Below are positions 23,668 through 32,702 of a stretch of 37,613 nucleotides of DNA, one piece after another. The position numbers and the translations under genes are program-made. The stretch is from Ferruginibacter sp. GTDB lineage: Bacteria > Bacteroidota > Bacteroidia > Chitinophagales > Chitinophagaceae. Positions within the stretch are counted from its first letter, which is position 1, and each line of letters opens with the position of its first letter. The stretch covers positions 1-37,613 of the forward strand of contig JANYGZ010000019.1 of NCBI GenBank assembly GCA_025362235.1, read 5' to 3'. The notes under the pieces are model-generated. The model ran no database searches. It was not told the DNA's origin and saw nothing but the letters and a program-made list of their open reading frames with translations.

Positions 23668-23967
23668 AAATTATTATTAATTACGAATGTAAGTTAATTG
23701 ATTTTTAAAGTGATCCCACTTATAAAAAAGTACCAGCAAATATTGAAAGGAAATTGTCAATAAAGTGTTACAAGCCCTTTTAAATAATAAAATTAAGCTC
23801 ATCAGAATTAATAAACAGCAATTTTAAGATGCGGTGTATATTTGCTGCACACCTTTATTATCAAACGATTTCAAAATTTTATAATTGTTTGTTCAAAAAA
23901 CAGTTCAACTATTACCAGTTTTAATAATAAAAATTAACCAGTAACCTTTAGATAAATTTTATTGCAT
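23668..23967. other. Divergent intergenic region, 300 bases
   Basis: AT-rich gap between the PIG-L gene (minus) and ggt (plus). The only element I can support is TATATTTG at 23837-23844, an exact TAnnTTTG on the plus strand, about 124 bases before the ggt ATG. No -33 TTG at normal spacing, no hairpin and no ORF of note were seen. Confidence 0.4.
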
Positions 23968-25668
23968 ATGAAACATTTCAAAATAGTACAAATTGTATTG
24001 TTTTTTTGTTTAAGCGTTCAATGTACCGCACAGGTAGATGCTTATCAATACCAGGCTCAAAAAAAAGTAACTGTTGCAAATGGCGCTGTGGTATCGGCTC
24101 ATCCATTGGCAAGTAAGGTTGGTTTACAAATACTAAAAAGTGGTGGTAACGCAGTAGATGCAGCCATTGCTACACAACTGGCCTTGGCTGTGGTTTACCC
24201 GGGCGCAGGTAATATTGGCGGTGGCGGGTTTATGGTGGCACACTTAAAAAATGGTAAAAATATTGCCATTGATTACCGGGAAAAAGCACCTTCCAAAGCC
24301 AGCAGGGATATGTACCTTGATGCTAACGGTAACCCACAAATGAATTTATCGCAGGACGGGTACTTGGCCTGTGGTGTACCGGGTACGGTTGCAGGCATAT
24401 TTGCTTCTATGAAATATGCATCGTTGCCTTTTAAAAAATTAATACAACCAGCCATTGACCTTGCTGAAAATGGCTTTGTTATTACTGCCGGCATGGCAGA
24501 AGATTTAAATGATCTAAAAAAAGAGTTTGTACAACTAAATACTTCCACGCCGGCTTTTGTAAAAGAAACCCCATGGAAAGGCGGTGATACCCTGGTACAA
24601 GAAGATCTTGCCAATACTTTAAAACGAATAAGAGACGACGGAGCAAAGGGTTTTTATGAAGGTGTTACCGCAAAATTGATTGTTGAAGAAATGGAAAAAG
24701 GCAACGGCATCATCAGTTTTGATGACCTTAAAAAATATACCGCCAAAGAAAGGGCCGCTATGGAATTTAATTACAAAGGGTATCATATTGTTACAATGCC
24801 TTTACCCAGCAGCGGTGGTATTATTTTGGAACAGACATTAAAAATAATTGAGCATAGGGATATAGCTGCAATGAAATTTCAAACAGCGGCAAGTGTACAG
24901 CTGATGACGGAAGCCGAACGAAGGTCATATGCAGACAGGGCTAAATATTTAGGAGATATTGATTTTGTAAAAGTACCCGTTGCAACTTTAGTTAGTGACA
25001 AATACCTTACAGCAAGAATGCAGGATTACACGCCCGGCAAGGCAGGAAATAGTGAAACCATAAAAGCAGGCACTATAAAAGAAAGTGAAGAAACTACACA
25101 CTTAAGCGTTATTGATAAAGATGGCAATGCAGTATCTATAACCACTACATTAAATGGCGGATATGGCAGCAGAACAGTGGTAGCAGGCGCAGGGTTTCTT
25201 TTAAACAACGAAATGGATGATTTTAGTGTAAAACCCGGCGTACCCAATATGTACGGAGCGGTAGGTGCAGAAGCCAATGCTATTGCACCTGGTAAAAGAA
25301 TGTTAAGCAGTATGACGCCAACCATTGTATTAAAAAATGACCAGCCATATATGGTAGTAGGTACGCCTGGCGGTACTACAATACCTACCAGCATTTTTCA
25401 AACAATTGTAAATGTTATTGACTTTGGCATGGATGCAGAAGATGCCGTATACAAACCGAAATTTCATCACCAATGGCTGCCCGATGAAATTGCTGTTGAA
25501 GATGATTTTGATGCAGCAACGGTAATAGCATTAACCAACATGGGTTACCATGTAAAAAAACGTGGCCCTATCGGCCGCACAGAATTAATTTTAATTACCT
25601 ATGGCCAAAAAAAATCAATTACTGCCGTGGGTGATAAAAGGGGCGATGATGATGCGGAAGGATATTGA
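23968..25668 (+). CDS. ggt: Gamma-glutamyltransferase
   Basis: 566 residues from the ATG at 23968; a TTG two codons earlier is open but unlikely. A signal peptide ends near VQCTAQ. The proenzyme cleaves itself before the nucleophile Thr376 in EETTHLSVIDKDGNAVS, giving a large and a small subunit. Other family blocks are GGNAVDAAIATQLALAVV, GNIGGGGFMV, the DYREKAP segment near the substrate site, and GGYGSR. The periplasmic enzyme hydrolyses glutathione and other gamma-glutamyl compounds or transfers the glutamyl group to amino acids. It is alone on its strand apart from a possible run-on into the DUF1572 gene 41 bases downstream. Confidence 0.94.
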   Translation: MKHFKIVQIVLFFCLSVQCTAQVDAYQYQAQKKVTVANGAVVSAHPLASKVGLQILKSGGNAVDAAIATQLALAVVYPGAGNIGGGGFMVAHLKNGKNIAIDYREKAPSKASRDMYLDANGNPQMNLSQDGYLACGVPGTVAGIFASMKYASLPFKKLIQPAIDLAENGFVITAGMAEDLNDLKKEFVQLNTSTPAFVKETPWKGGDTLVQEDLANTLKRIRDDGAKGFYEGVTAKLIVEEMEKGNGIISFDDLKKYTAKERAAMEFNYKGYHIVTMPLPSSGGIILEQTLKIIEHRDIAAMKFQTAASVQLMTEAERRSYADRAKYLGDIDFVKVPVATLVSDKYLTARMQDYTPGKAGNSETIKAGTIKESEETTHLSVIDKDGNAVSITTTLNGGYGSRTVVAGAGFLLNNEMDDFSVKPGVPNMYGAVGAEANAIAPGKRMLSSMTPTIVLKNDQPYMVVGTPGGTTIPTSIFQTIVNVIDFGMDAEDAVYKPKFHHQWLPDEIAVEDDFDAATVIALTNMGYHVKKRGPIGRTELILITYGQKKSITAVGDKRGDDDAEGY

Positions 25669-25709
25669 ATTTTACGACTGTAATTTTTGATATTTAAATT
25701 GTAGATATT

Positions 25710-26243
25710 ATGGACAGTATAGAAAAAAATTTCCTTCAATCAGCCGTTAAAAGAGTGGCCTATTATAAAGAACTGGGCGATAAAACATTTAACCAGTTAA
25801 GCGAAGCAGATTTTCATTTTGTACCTAATAAAGAAAATAACAGCATCGCCATTATTATACAACATGTGGCAGGCAATATGCTTAGCCGGTGGACTGATTT
25901 TTTAACCACCGACGGTGAAAAAGATGGGCGAAACAGGGATGCCGAATTTGAAGAACAGCATTTATCCAAACAACAATTAATTGATTTTTGGGAGAAGGGA
26001 TGGGCTTGTTTTTTAAATTCGCTGCATGCCCTTACTGCAGACGATCTTTTAAAAACAATTTATATACGCCAGGAGGCAATATTGGTAACAGATGCCATCA
26101 ACCGGCAACTGGCACATTATCCTTATCATATAGGGCAAATTATTTACATCGGTAAAATCATTAAAGATCAACACTGGCAAAGCCTTTCCATTGCAAAAGG
26201 AAATTCGCAGCAATATAACCAGGAGCTGTTTTCCAAAAAATAA
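25710..26243 (+). CDS. DUF1572 / DinB-like four-helix protein
   Basis: 177 residues, helical throughout. The metal-site histidines of the DinB/YfiT-like fold appear as QHVAGN (near residue 51-56) and in AHYPYHIGQI (near 135-144), with SRWTDFLTTDGEK typical of DUF1572. Related proteins act as thiol-dependent S-transferases (bacillithiol, mycothiol), but DUF1572 members have no proven reaction. It follows ggt by 41 bases on the same strand. A shared thiol theme is tempting but not shown. Confidence 0.8.
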   Translation: MDSIEKNFLQSAVKRVAYYKELGDKTFNQLSEADFHFVPNKENNSIAIIIQHVAGNMLSRWTDFLTTDGEKDGRNRDAEFEEQHLSKQQLIDFWEKGWACFLNSLHALTADDLLKTIYIRQEAILVTDAINRQLAHYPYHIGQIIYIGKIIKDQHWQSLSIAKGNSQQYNQELFSKK

Positions 26244-26310
26244 TAATATGTGGGTGTAATGCGTTTTTTAAAATATTAAATTTTAATTAAGATAATATAT
26301 TGGTATTGAA

Positions 26311-26341
26311 TTTGCCCTTAGGGGGCTAAACGCTATTTTTG
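26311..26341 (+). promoter_or_regulatory. Promoter of the TamB-like gene
   Basis: TTTG (26311-26314), 19 bases, then TATTTTTG (26334-26341), a perfect match in sequence and spacing. Transcription should begin near 26347, only a base or so before the TTG that opens the reading frame. Confidence 0.7.
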
Positions 26342-26347
26342 TAATAA

Positions 26348-29300
26348 TTGATTCATCCACTGCGCAGTAGCCTTAACATATTAAAATGGTTTTTTCTTAC
26401 ACTGATATTTTGGTTGGTGCTTGCATTATTGCTATTTTATATTAAACCAAATTACGCTACCTGGGTATTTTTTATTGCATTAATGGCCTGGATCACTGCC
26501 TGGGTATACGTTTTTGAAAAATCAAAACATAAAATTTTATTTGTACTTTCTTTTTTGGGCATCATAATATTTTTTTGGGTCACTTTTCAGGTTACGTTTG
26601 TGCAAAACTGGATCGTATCTTCTGTATCAACCAAGTTATCAGAAAACTTAAAAGCTAAAGTAAGCATACAACATATTGACTATAGTTTTTTTGACAAAAT
26701 GAACCTACAGGGTTTGTTGGTGGAAGACCAGCACAAAGACACTCTTGTGTATGCAGGAAGCGTCAGGGTAAATATCACTGACTGGTTCTTTTTAAAAGAT
26801 AAAGCAGTTTTACAATATGTATCACTAAGCAATGCTGTAGTAAACATGCATCGTACAGATTCAGTGTGGAATTACCAGTTCCTTATTGACTATTTTTCTT
26901 CTCCCAAAAAAACAACTTCCAAAAAAGGCGGAATTGAATTTGACCTGAAAATGCTTGAGCTGGAAAATATTCATTTTAATAAAATTGATAAATGGGAAGG
27001 TAATAATATGAATGTGTCTATAAAAAAATTAGACCTTTCCACAGATGATGTCAATATAGCAAAAAAGCAAATTAATTTAAATACACTTGCATTGGTTGAG
27101 CCGGTATTTTCTCAATACGATTATACAGGAAACAGGGAAAAATTAAAAATCCCAAAAGACACCAGCTACCCCGAAGCAAAAACTTCAGCTTACCGTTGGA
27201 ACAGTGCAGGCTGGGTTTTAAATATTAACAATATTCATGTTACCGATGGAACTTTTAGCAGCGAAAAAGAATTGTCAAGACAACCCTACACAGACCAGTT
27301 TGATGGTGCTTACCTGCATTTTGGTGATATTAACGGAGATTTAAAAAATGTACATTATGAAAAAGATACCATCACTACCGACCTGACACTTGCTACAAAG
27401 GAACGTAGTGGTTTTGAAGTAAAAAAGTTACACGCAGCATTAAAGTTTACTCCCGAATTAATGGAGTTTAAACAACTGGAACTTATTACAAATAAAAGCA
27501 GGCTGGGCAATTATTATGCAATGCACTACAAGCATTTTAGTAATGATATGGGCGATTTTTTGCACAGCATAAAACTAGACGCTGATTTTGTAAACAGCGA
27601 GTTAAATAGTGATGACCTCGCTTTTTTTGCACCTGATACAAAGCAATGGAAAAGAATTTTTTATATTAAAGGTTTGGCCAAGGGTACTATTGATAATATT
27701 ACTGCAAAAAAAATGTTGATTAAAACGGGCAATAGTTTTGTAGACGGGGATATTGCTTTAAAAGGATTGCCAGACATCGATAATACTTTTATTGATTTTA
27801 GTGCCAATGAACTTAAAACCAATATTACTGATCTTTCTGCCATTGTACCTTCTTTAAAAACTGTAGAACAGCCACGTCTTTCCAGCCTTGGCAATATCAG
27901 TTATAAAGGCAACTTCACAGGTTTTATAAAAGACTTTGTAGCCTTTGGCACCATCTCTACCAACCTTGGTGTAGTAACAGGCGATATTAATATGAAATTA
28001 CCAGGCAACAGGCCTGCAGTTTATTTAGGCAAAATTTCTACCCAGGGTTTTAAACTGGGTGAATTTATAAATTCAGCAGACATAGGATCAATTGTTTTTA
28101 ATGGTAAACTAAATGGTGTTGGGTCAATAGGAAAAGATCTTAAAGCAAATTTTGACGGCAATATACAAAGCATTGAATTTGGAGGTTATAAATACCAAAA
28201 CATTACTATTAAAGGGGATTTTGGCAAGAAATTATTTAATGGTTCGGCAAGTATTAATGACCCTAATTTAATACTGAACTATCTTAAAGGCTCTATCGAT
28301 TTCAGTGGCGAACAACCACAGTTTAATTTTGCTGCAGACCTTGCAAAAGCAGATTTAAAAAGTTTAAAATTAACTCCGCAAGCTTTTGTGCTGAACGGAT
28401 TATTTAATTTAAATTTCACCGGCAGTAATATTGATAATTTTTTAGGTACCGCAAAAATTAATAACGCCGTTCTATTACACGACTCTATACCATTATCTTT
28501 TGATTCGCTGATACTGCAATCTTCTATAATAAATGATCAAAAAAAATTAACCCTTCAAAGCAATAATGTTGAAGCGGAAGTAATGGGGAAATTTACCATC
28601 AATGAATTACCAGAAGCTTTTAAGGCTTTTTTGAGCCGTTACACACCAGCTTATATAAGCAAACCTTCACGCACTATAAGTGAACAGGATTTTTCTTTTT
28701 CAATAAAAACAAAAGAAGTTGACCGCTACGTACAAATACTTGACCCCAAATTAAAAGGTTTTGATAATGCCGCTATTGAGGGCAATTTGAAATTAAAGGA
28801 AAATCAATTTAATGTAAATGCCAATGTTCCTGAATTTAGTTATGATGGAAAAATATTCAATAATATCCGTTTGGAAAGTAAAGGAAATTTAGATACGCTT
28901 GTTGCTACAATTGATGTTGATGATGTACAGCTTTCTGATAGTTTTCATTTTCCCGCTACCCATCTCGCATTAAGTTCTCATAACGATTTAACTGACATCA
29001 GTATTAAAACCACCGCCAGTAAAACCTTAAGCGGGGCATCAATAAATGCACAGGTACAAACCATGAGCGATGGTGTTAAAATTCTTTTCTCACCTTCTTC
29101 GTTTTTTATAAATGACAAAAAATGGGAGCTGGAAAAAAATGGCGAATTGGTTTTAAGCAGTACAAAGGTTAGCGCCAGCGAAGTAAAATTTGTACAGGGA
29201 AACCAGGAAATTGATATATCCACTGAGCCATCCAGCACTGGTAATACCAACGACATCATTGTAAAACTTAAAAGTATAAGTCTTGACGACCTTGCACCTT

Positions 29301-31261
29301 TGGTAGTTAAAAACCCTAAATTAGAAGGCCTGTTAAGCGGCACTGTTACAATAGCGGACCCTTTTAAAAATCTGTCTATAGATGTTGATACAAGGGTTGA
29401 AAAATTTGGTTTGGATAATGACTCTATTGGTGGTATTAGTGCTAAAGCTACTTATTCATCAGCCACAGGTTTAGTAAAATTTAATGCAGCTGCAGATGAT
29501 AAGGACAATAAGTTTAATATTAAAGGCAGCTACGATACAAAAGATTCAAGTGATAAGCAGGTAGATATTTCACTGGTATCGGAAAGACTGGATTTAAAGT
29601 TATTGAACAATTATCTCGGCAGTATTTTTAGTGATATAAGAGGAGTAGCCAATACAAGCGATTTCAGGGTTTTTGGCAATTCAAAAAATCTGTCAATTTC
29701 GGGCACAGCCAATATAATTGAAGGCTCAATGAATGTTATTTATACACAGTGCCGGTATTCATTTAAAAATGAATCAATTATTTTTAATCCCGGTGAAATT
29801 GATTTTGGGTCGATACTTTTAAGGGATACATTAAATAACACCGCCACATTAACCGGTAAAATGTATCATCATTTTTTTAAAGATATTGGGTTTGAAAATA
29901 TTAAGCTGGAAACCAATAAACTACTTGTACTAAATACGCACAAAAAAGATAACAGTACATTTTATGGTAAAGTTATTGGTAAAGCAACCCTATTGCTAAA
30001 TGGCAGTGCTGAAGAGATGACTATGGATATCAGCGGCGAGCCATCCAAAACAGACAGCAGCCATATCTATTTAAGAAGCGGCGCCAGTGTAGAAAGTGGC
30101 CTGATTGATTATATAGATTTTGTACAATTTGGCAGCGAGATGGAAAAACAATACAAAGAGAAATCATCAACCAATATTGTAGTGAATATGCTTTTAAAAG
30201 CAAACCCCTCCTGCAAAATTGATGTGATATTAGATGAATCAACCGGTGATATTATTAAGGGTGAAGGTAACGGCATATTAAAAATAAGGGTAGGCAATAA
30301 AGAACCTTTAAGCATTGAAGGCAGGTATGATATAACGAAGGGGGAATACACATTTAATTTTCAAACTTTTTTAAAAAAATACTTTACTGTAAATGCCGGA
30401 AATATTATATGGACTGGCGACCCGTATAACGCAGAGATAAATATTATTGCAGAGTACCTTGCAAAAAATGTTGACTTCAGCCCTATTTCTTCACAGGCTG
30501 CAACTGTTAGCAGTAGTACTTCTGTTTTTAATCAAAAAAGCGATTTAAAGGTATTGGCTCATTTAACAGAAACCTTAACAAAGCCCGCTATTGATTTTGA
30601 ATTTCAGTTACCTGATAACAGTAGTTTAAAAAGCGATTTTTTTATTTCAAAAAGATTACAACAATTTAAAGAAGATAAAAATGATATGACCAAACAGGTA
30701 ACTTCTTTATTGCTTTTTAATACGTTTACCAGCAGCAACCAGGGGGGTATTGCTCCAAATAGCGGATATAATGTTTTATACAGTACTATCGGGGGCGCTG
30801 TATCAAGTGCGCTCTCTGGTTATTTTAATAAATTTTTACAAAAATATGTAAAGAATACTTCTGTGTATCTTGATGTAGCACCCAGTTATGGTGGCTCTCC
30901 AAATGATCTGAGGGCAAACGTTAATAAGTTGCAGGCGGCGGCAAAAAGTGGCCTGGTATTTACATTAATGGATGGAAGAATGATAATTTCTGTAGGCGTT
31001 AATCTTGATTATAATAACCCTTATGTAAATTATGCCAATAACAACAATTTATTGATAACACCTGATGTAACATTAGAATACATCATTAACAAAGACGGAA
31101 GCGTAAGGGTTGTTGCCTTTAACAGAACAAATTCTGATTTAAACGGTCAGCTAAACAAAACAGGTCTCAATTTATCTTATCGAAAAGATTTTGATCTTTT
31201 TTCAGAACTATTTCCTGGCCCTAAAAAAAAGAGTAGCACTGTTATAAAAGGCACCAATTAA
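26348..31261 (+). CDS. TamB-like translocation/assembly protein (DUF490 C-terminal domain)
   Basis: 1637 residues. The N-terminus has hydrophobic segments at about 12-32, 35-52 and 62-82. A very long periplasmic region of repeated beta-strand segments follows, as in AsmA/TamB proteins that form lipid-carrying grooves between the membranes. The TamB (DUF490) domain occupies about the last 400 residues, including EGRYDITKGEYTFNFQTFLKKYF and DPYNAEINIIAEYLAKN. TamB family members are implicated in phospholipid transport to the outer membrane and in barrel assembly. No ATG is usable: the frame opens at TTG 26348 right after a TAA, and the first in-frame ATG is codon 46, inside a membrane segment. 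It converges with ribBA 19 bases downstream with no terminator seen. Confidence 0.85.
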   Translation: MIHPLRSSLNILKWFFLTLIFWLVLALLLFYIKPNYATWVFFIALMAWITAWVYVFEKSKHKILFVLSFLGIIIFFWVTFQVTFVQNWIVSSVSTKLSENLKAKVSIQHIDYSFFDKMNLQGLLVEDQHKDTLVYAGSVRVNITDWFFLKDKAVLQYVSLSNAVVNMHRTDSVWNYQFLIDYFSSPKKTTSKKGGIEFDLKMLELENIHFNKIDKWEGNNMNVSIKKLDLSTDDVNIAKKQINLNTLALVEPVFSQYDYTGNREKLKIPKDTSYPEAKTSAYRWNSAGWVLNINNIHVTDGTFSSEKELSRQPYTDQFDGAYLHFGDINGDLKNVHYEKDTITTDLTLATKERSGFEVKKLHAALKFTPELMEFKQLELITNKSRLGNYYAMHYKHFSNDMGDFLHSIKLDADFVNSELNSDDLAFFAPDTKQWKRIFYIKGLAKGTIDNITAKKMLIKTGNSFVDGDIALKGLPDIDNTFIDFSANELKTNITDLSAIVPSLKTVEQPRLSSLGNISYKGNFTGFIKDFVAFGTISTNLGVVTGDINMKLPGNRPAVYLGKISTQGFKLGEFINSADIGSIVFNGKLNGVGSIGKDLKANFDGNIQSIEFGGYKYQNITIKGDFGKKLFNGSASINDPNLILNYLKGSIDFSGEQPQFNFAADLAKADLKSLKLTPQAFVLNGLFNLNFTGSNIDNFLGTAKINNAVLLHDSIPLSFDSLILQSSIINDQKKLTLQSNNVEAEVMGKFTINELPEAFKAFLSRYTPAYISKPSRTISEQDFSFSIKTKEVDRYVQILDPKLKGFDNAAIEGNLKLKENQFNVNANVPEFSYDGKIFNNIRLESKGNLDTLVATIDVDDVQLSDSFHFPATHLALSSHNDLTDISIKTTASKTLSGASINAQVQTMSDGVKILFSPSSFFINDKKWELEKNGELVLSSTKVSASEVKFVQGNQEIDISTEPSSTGNTNDIIVKLKSISLDDLAPLVVKNPKLEGLLSGTVTIADPFKNLSIDVDTRVEKFGLDNDSIGGISAKATYSSATGLVKFNAAADDKDNKFNIKGSYDTKDSSDKQVDISLVSERLDLKLLNNYLGSIFSDIRGVANTSDFRVFGNSKNLSISGTANIIEGSMNVIYTQCRYSFKNESIIFNPGEIDFGSILLRDTLNNTATLTGKMYHHFFKDIGFENIKLETNKLLVLNTHKKDNSTFYGKVIGKATLLLNGSAEEMTMDISGEPSKTDSSHIYLRSGASVESGLIDYIDFVQFGSEMEKQYKEKSSTNIVVNMLLKANPSCKIDVILDESTGDIIKGEGNGILKIRVGNKEPLSIEGRYDITKGEYTFNFQTFLKKYFTVNAGNIIWTGDPYNAEINIIAEYLAKNVDFSPISSQAATVSSSTSVFNQKSDLKVLAHLTETLTKPAIDFEFQLPDNSSLKSDFFISKRLQQFKEDKNDMTKQVTSLLLFNTFTSSNQGGIAPNSGYNVLYSTIGGAVSSALSGYFNKFLQKYVKNTSVYLDVAPSYGGSPNDLRANVNKLQAAAKSGLVFTLMDGRMIISVGVNLDYNNPYVNYANNNNLLITPDVTLEYIINKDGSVRVVAFNRTNSDLNGQLNKTGLNLSYRKDFDLFSELFPGPKKKSSTVIKGTN

Positions 31262-31280
31262 TCAATAGTAAAAAAGATAT

Positions 31281-32486
31281 TTATGAACCACTCATAATAT
31301 CGTGCCCAAGCTTATCTCTTTTTGTTGTAAGGTATTTTTCGTTGTATTTATTGGCTTTAATTTCAATGGGGATGGTTTCTACCACTTCTAAACCATAACC
31401 CAATAAGCCTGCACGTTTACGTGGATTGTTACTCATCAGTTTCATCTTGCTGATACCAAGCTCCCGAAGAATTTGTGCACCAACACCATAATCCCTTTCA
31501 TCCATACCAAAGCCCAAATGTAAATTTGCTTCAACAGTATCTAAACCCTGCTCCTGTAATTTATAAGCCTTTAATTTATTCAACAAACCAATACCCCTGC
31601 CTTCCTGGTTCATATACAGTACAAGCCCCTTGCCTTCTGCTTCAATCATTTTTAAAGCCTTGTGCAATTGGTCGCCGCAATCGCAACGAAGAGAACCCAG
31701 TATATCGCCTGTTATACAACTGCTATGTACCCTTACCATAATGGGTTCATTTTTTTCCCAACTGCCTTTTTTGATGGCCAGGTGTATGTCGCCTGTATTT
31801 AATTGTTTAAAAGCTATCAATTCAAAAATGCCATATTTGGTGGGCATTTGAACCCTCTCTTCTTCTTGTATCAATGTTTCCTTCGATAATCTGTAGGTTA
31901 TCAGGTCTTTAATAGACACTATTTTAAGGTTAAATTTTTTCGCTATCTGTTTTAACTGCGGCAACCTTGCCATAGTACCATCCTCATTCATAATTTCAAC
32001 CAATACACCTGCGGCATCAAAACCGGCTAGTTTTGCAAGATCAATTGTAGCTTCAGTATGACCAGACCTTCTTAAAACGCCCCCTTTTCTTGCTCTTAAT
32101 GGAAAAATATGACCAGGACGGCCAAGGTCTTCGGGCTTTGTAGAACCATCAACCAAAGCCTGTACGGTTTTAGCTCTGTCATGTGCCGATATCCCGGTAG
32201 TACAACCATGCCCCAGCAAATCTATACTAACTGTAAAAGGTGTAGCATGTAATGAGGTATTGTCGCTCACCATTGGCTGAAGGTTTAATGCATCACAACG
32301 TTCTTCTGAAAGAGGGGCACATATCAATCCTCTTCCATGGGTACTCATAAAATTGATGATTTCGGGTGTAACATTTTTTGCAGCGGTAATAAAATCTCCC
32401 TCATTTTCCCTGTCTTCATCATCTACAACTATTACCAATTTGCCATTTCTTATATCTGCTATGGCAGCTTCAATACTATCTAACAT
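31281..32486 (-). CDS. ribBA: Bifunctional 3,4-dihydroxy-2-butanone-4-phosphate synthase / GTP cyclohydrolase II
   Basis: 401 residues fusing two riboflavin-pathway enzymes. The RibB part (about 1-200) shows [11 protein letters not shown] (22-32), the HG/RG region near 50-53, and catalytic RRSGHTEA with His143 plus Glu164. It converts ribulose 5-phosphate to the four-carbon precursor. The RibA part (205-401) has the zinc cysteines 257, 268 and 270 in [17 protein letters not shown] and [10 protein letters not shown]. It opens GTP and releases formate. Both domains look intact. No FMN riboswitch is visible upstream. A minus-strand -7 sequence lies at 32507-32514. Confidence 0.96.
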   Translation of the reverse strand: MLDSIEAAIADIRNGKLVIVVDDEDRENEGDFITAAKNVTPEIINFMSTHGRGLICAPLSEERCDALNLQPMVSDNTSLHATPFTVSIDLLGHGCTTGISAHDRAKTVQALVDGSTKPEDLGRPGHIFPLRARKGGVLRRSGHTEATIDLAKLAGFDAAGVLVEIMNEDGTMARLPQLKQIAKKFNLKIVSIKDLITYRLSKETLIQEEERVQMPTKYGIFELIAFKQLNTGDIHLAIKKGSWEKNEPIMVRVHSSCITGDILGSLRCDCGDQLHKALKMIEAEGKGLVLYMNQEGRGIGLLNKLKAYKLQEQGLDTVEANLHLGFGMDERDYGVGAQILRELGISKMKLMSNNPRKRAGLLGYGLEVVETIPIEIKANKYNEKYLTTKRDKLGHDIMSGS

Positions 32487-32506
32487 CGTACTCGTTTTTA
32501 TTTTTG

Positions 32507-32514
32507 CAAAGTTA
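32507..32514 (-). promoter_or_regulatory. -7 element of ribBA
   Basis: Minus strand reads TAACTTTG, an exact TAnnTTTG, 20 bases before the ribBA ATG. No TTG at usual spacing was found, so the call rests on the -7 box alone. Confidence 0.4.
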
Positions 32515-32702
32515 ACAAGGTTTATTATTTAGTTTATACTTGTTTTCGCTTTTCGGAAAACCAATATTTATTAAAAAGGCTGATATTTGCCAGTTTCAGC
32601 ACATAAAATATTATAAAATTTCACATACAAATTGTTAATAATAATTGGGATGTATTCAGCAATTATTCAGTTTCTTTGCCAATTAATAAACGCCAAACTA
32701 AT

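Noticed and set aside
32676..32702. TTG start for the TonB receptor
   Set aside because: It would place nine polar residues before a normal signal peptide. The ATG at 32703 gives a proper one.
32487..32702. FMN riboswitch upstream of ribBA or the TonB receptor
   Set aside because: None of the conserved RFN-element blocks is visible in the 216-base gap.
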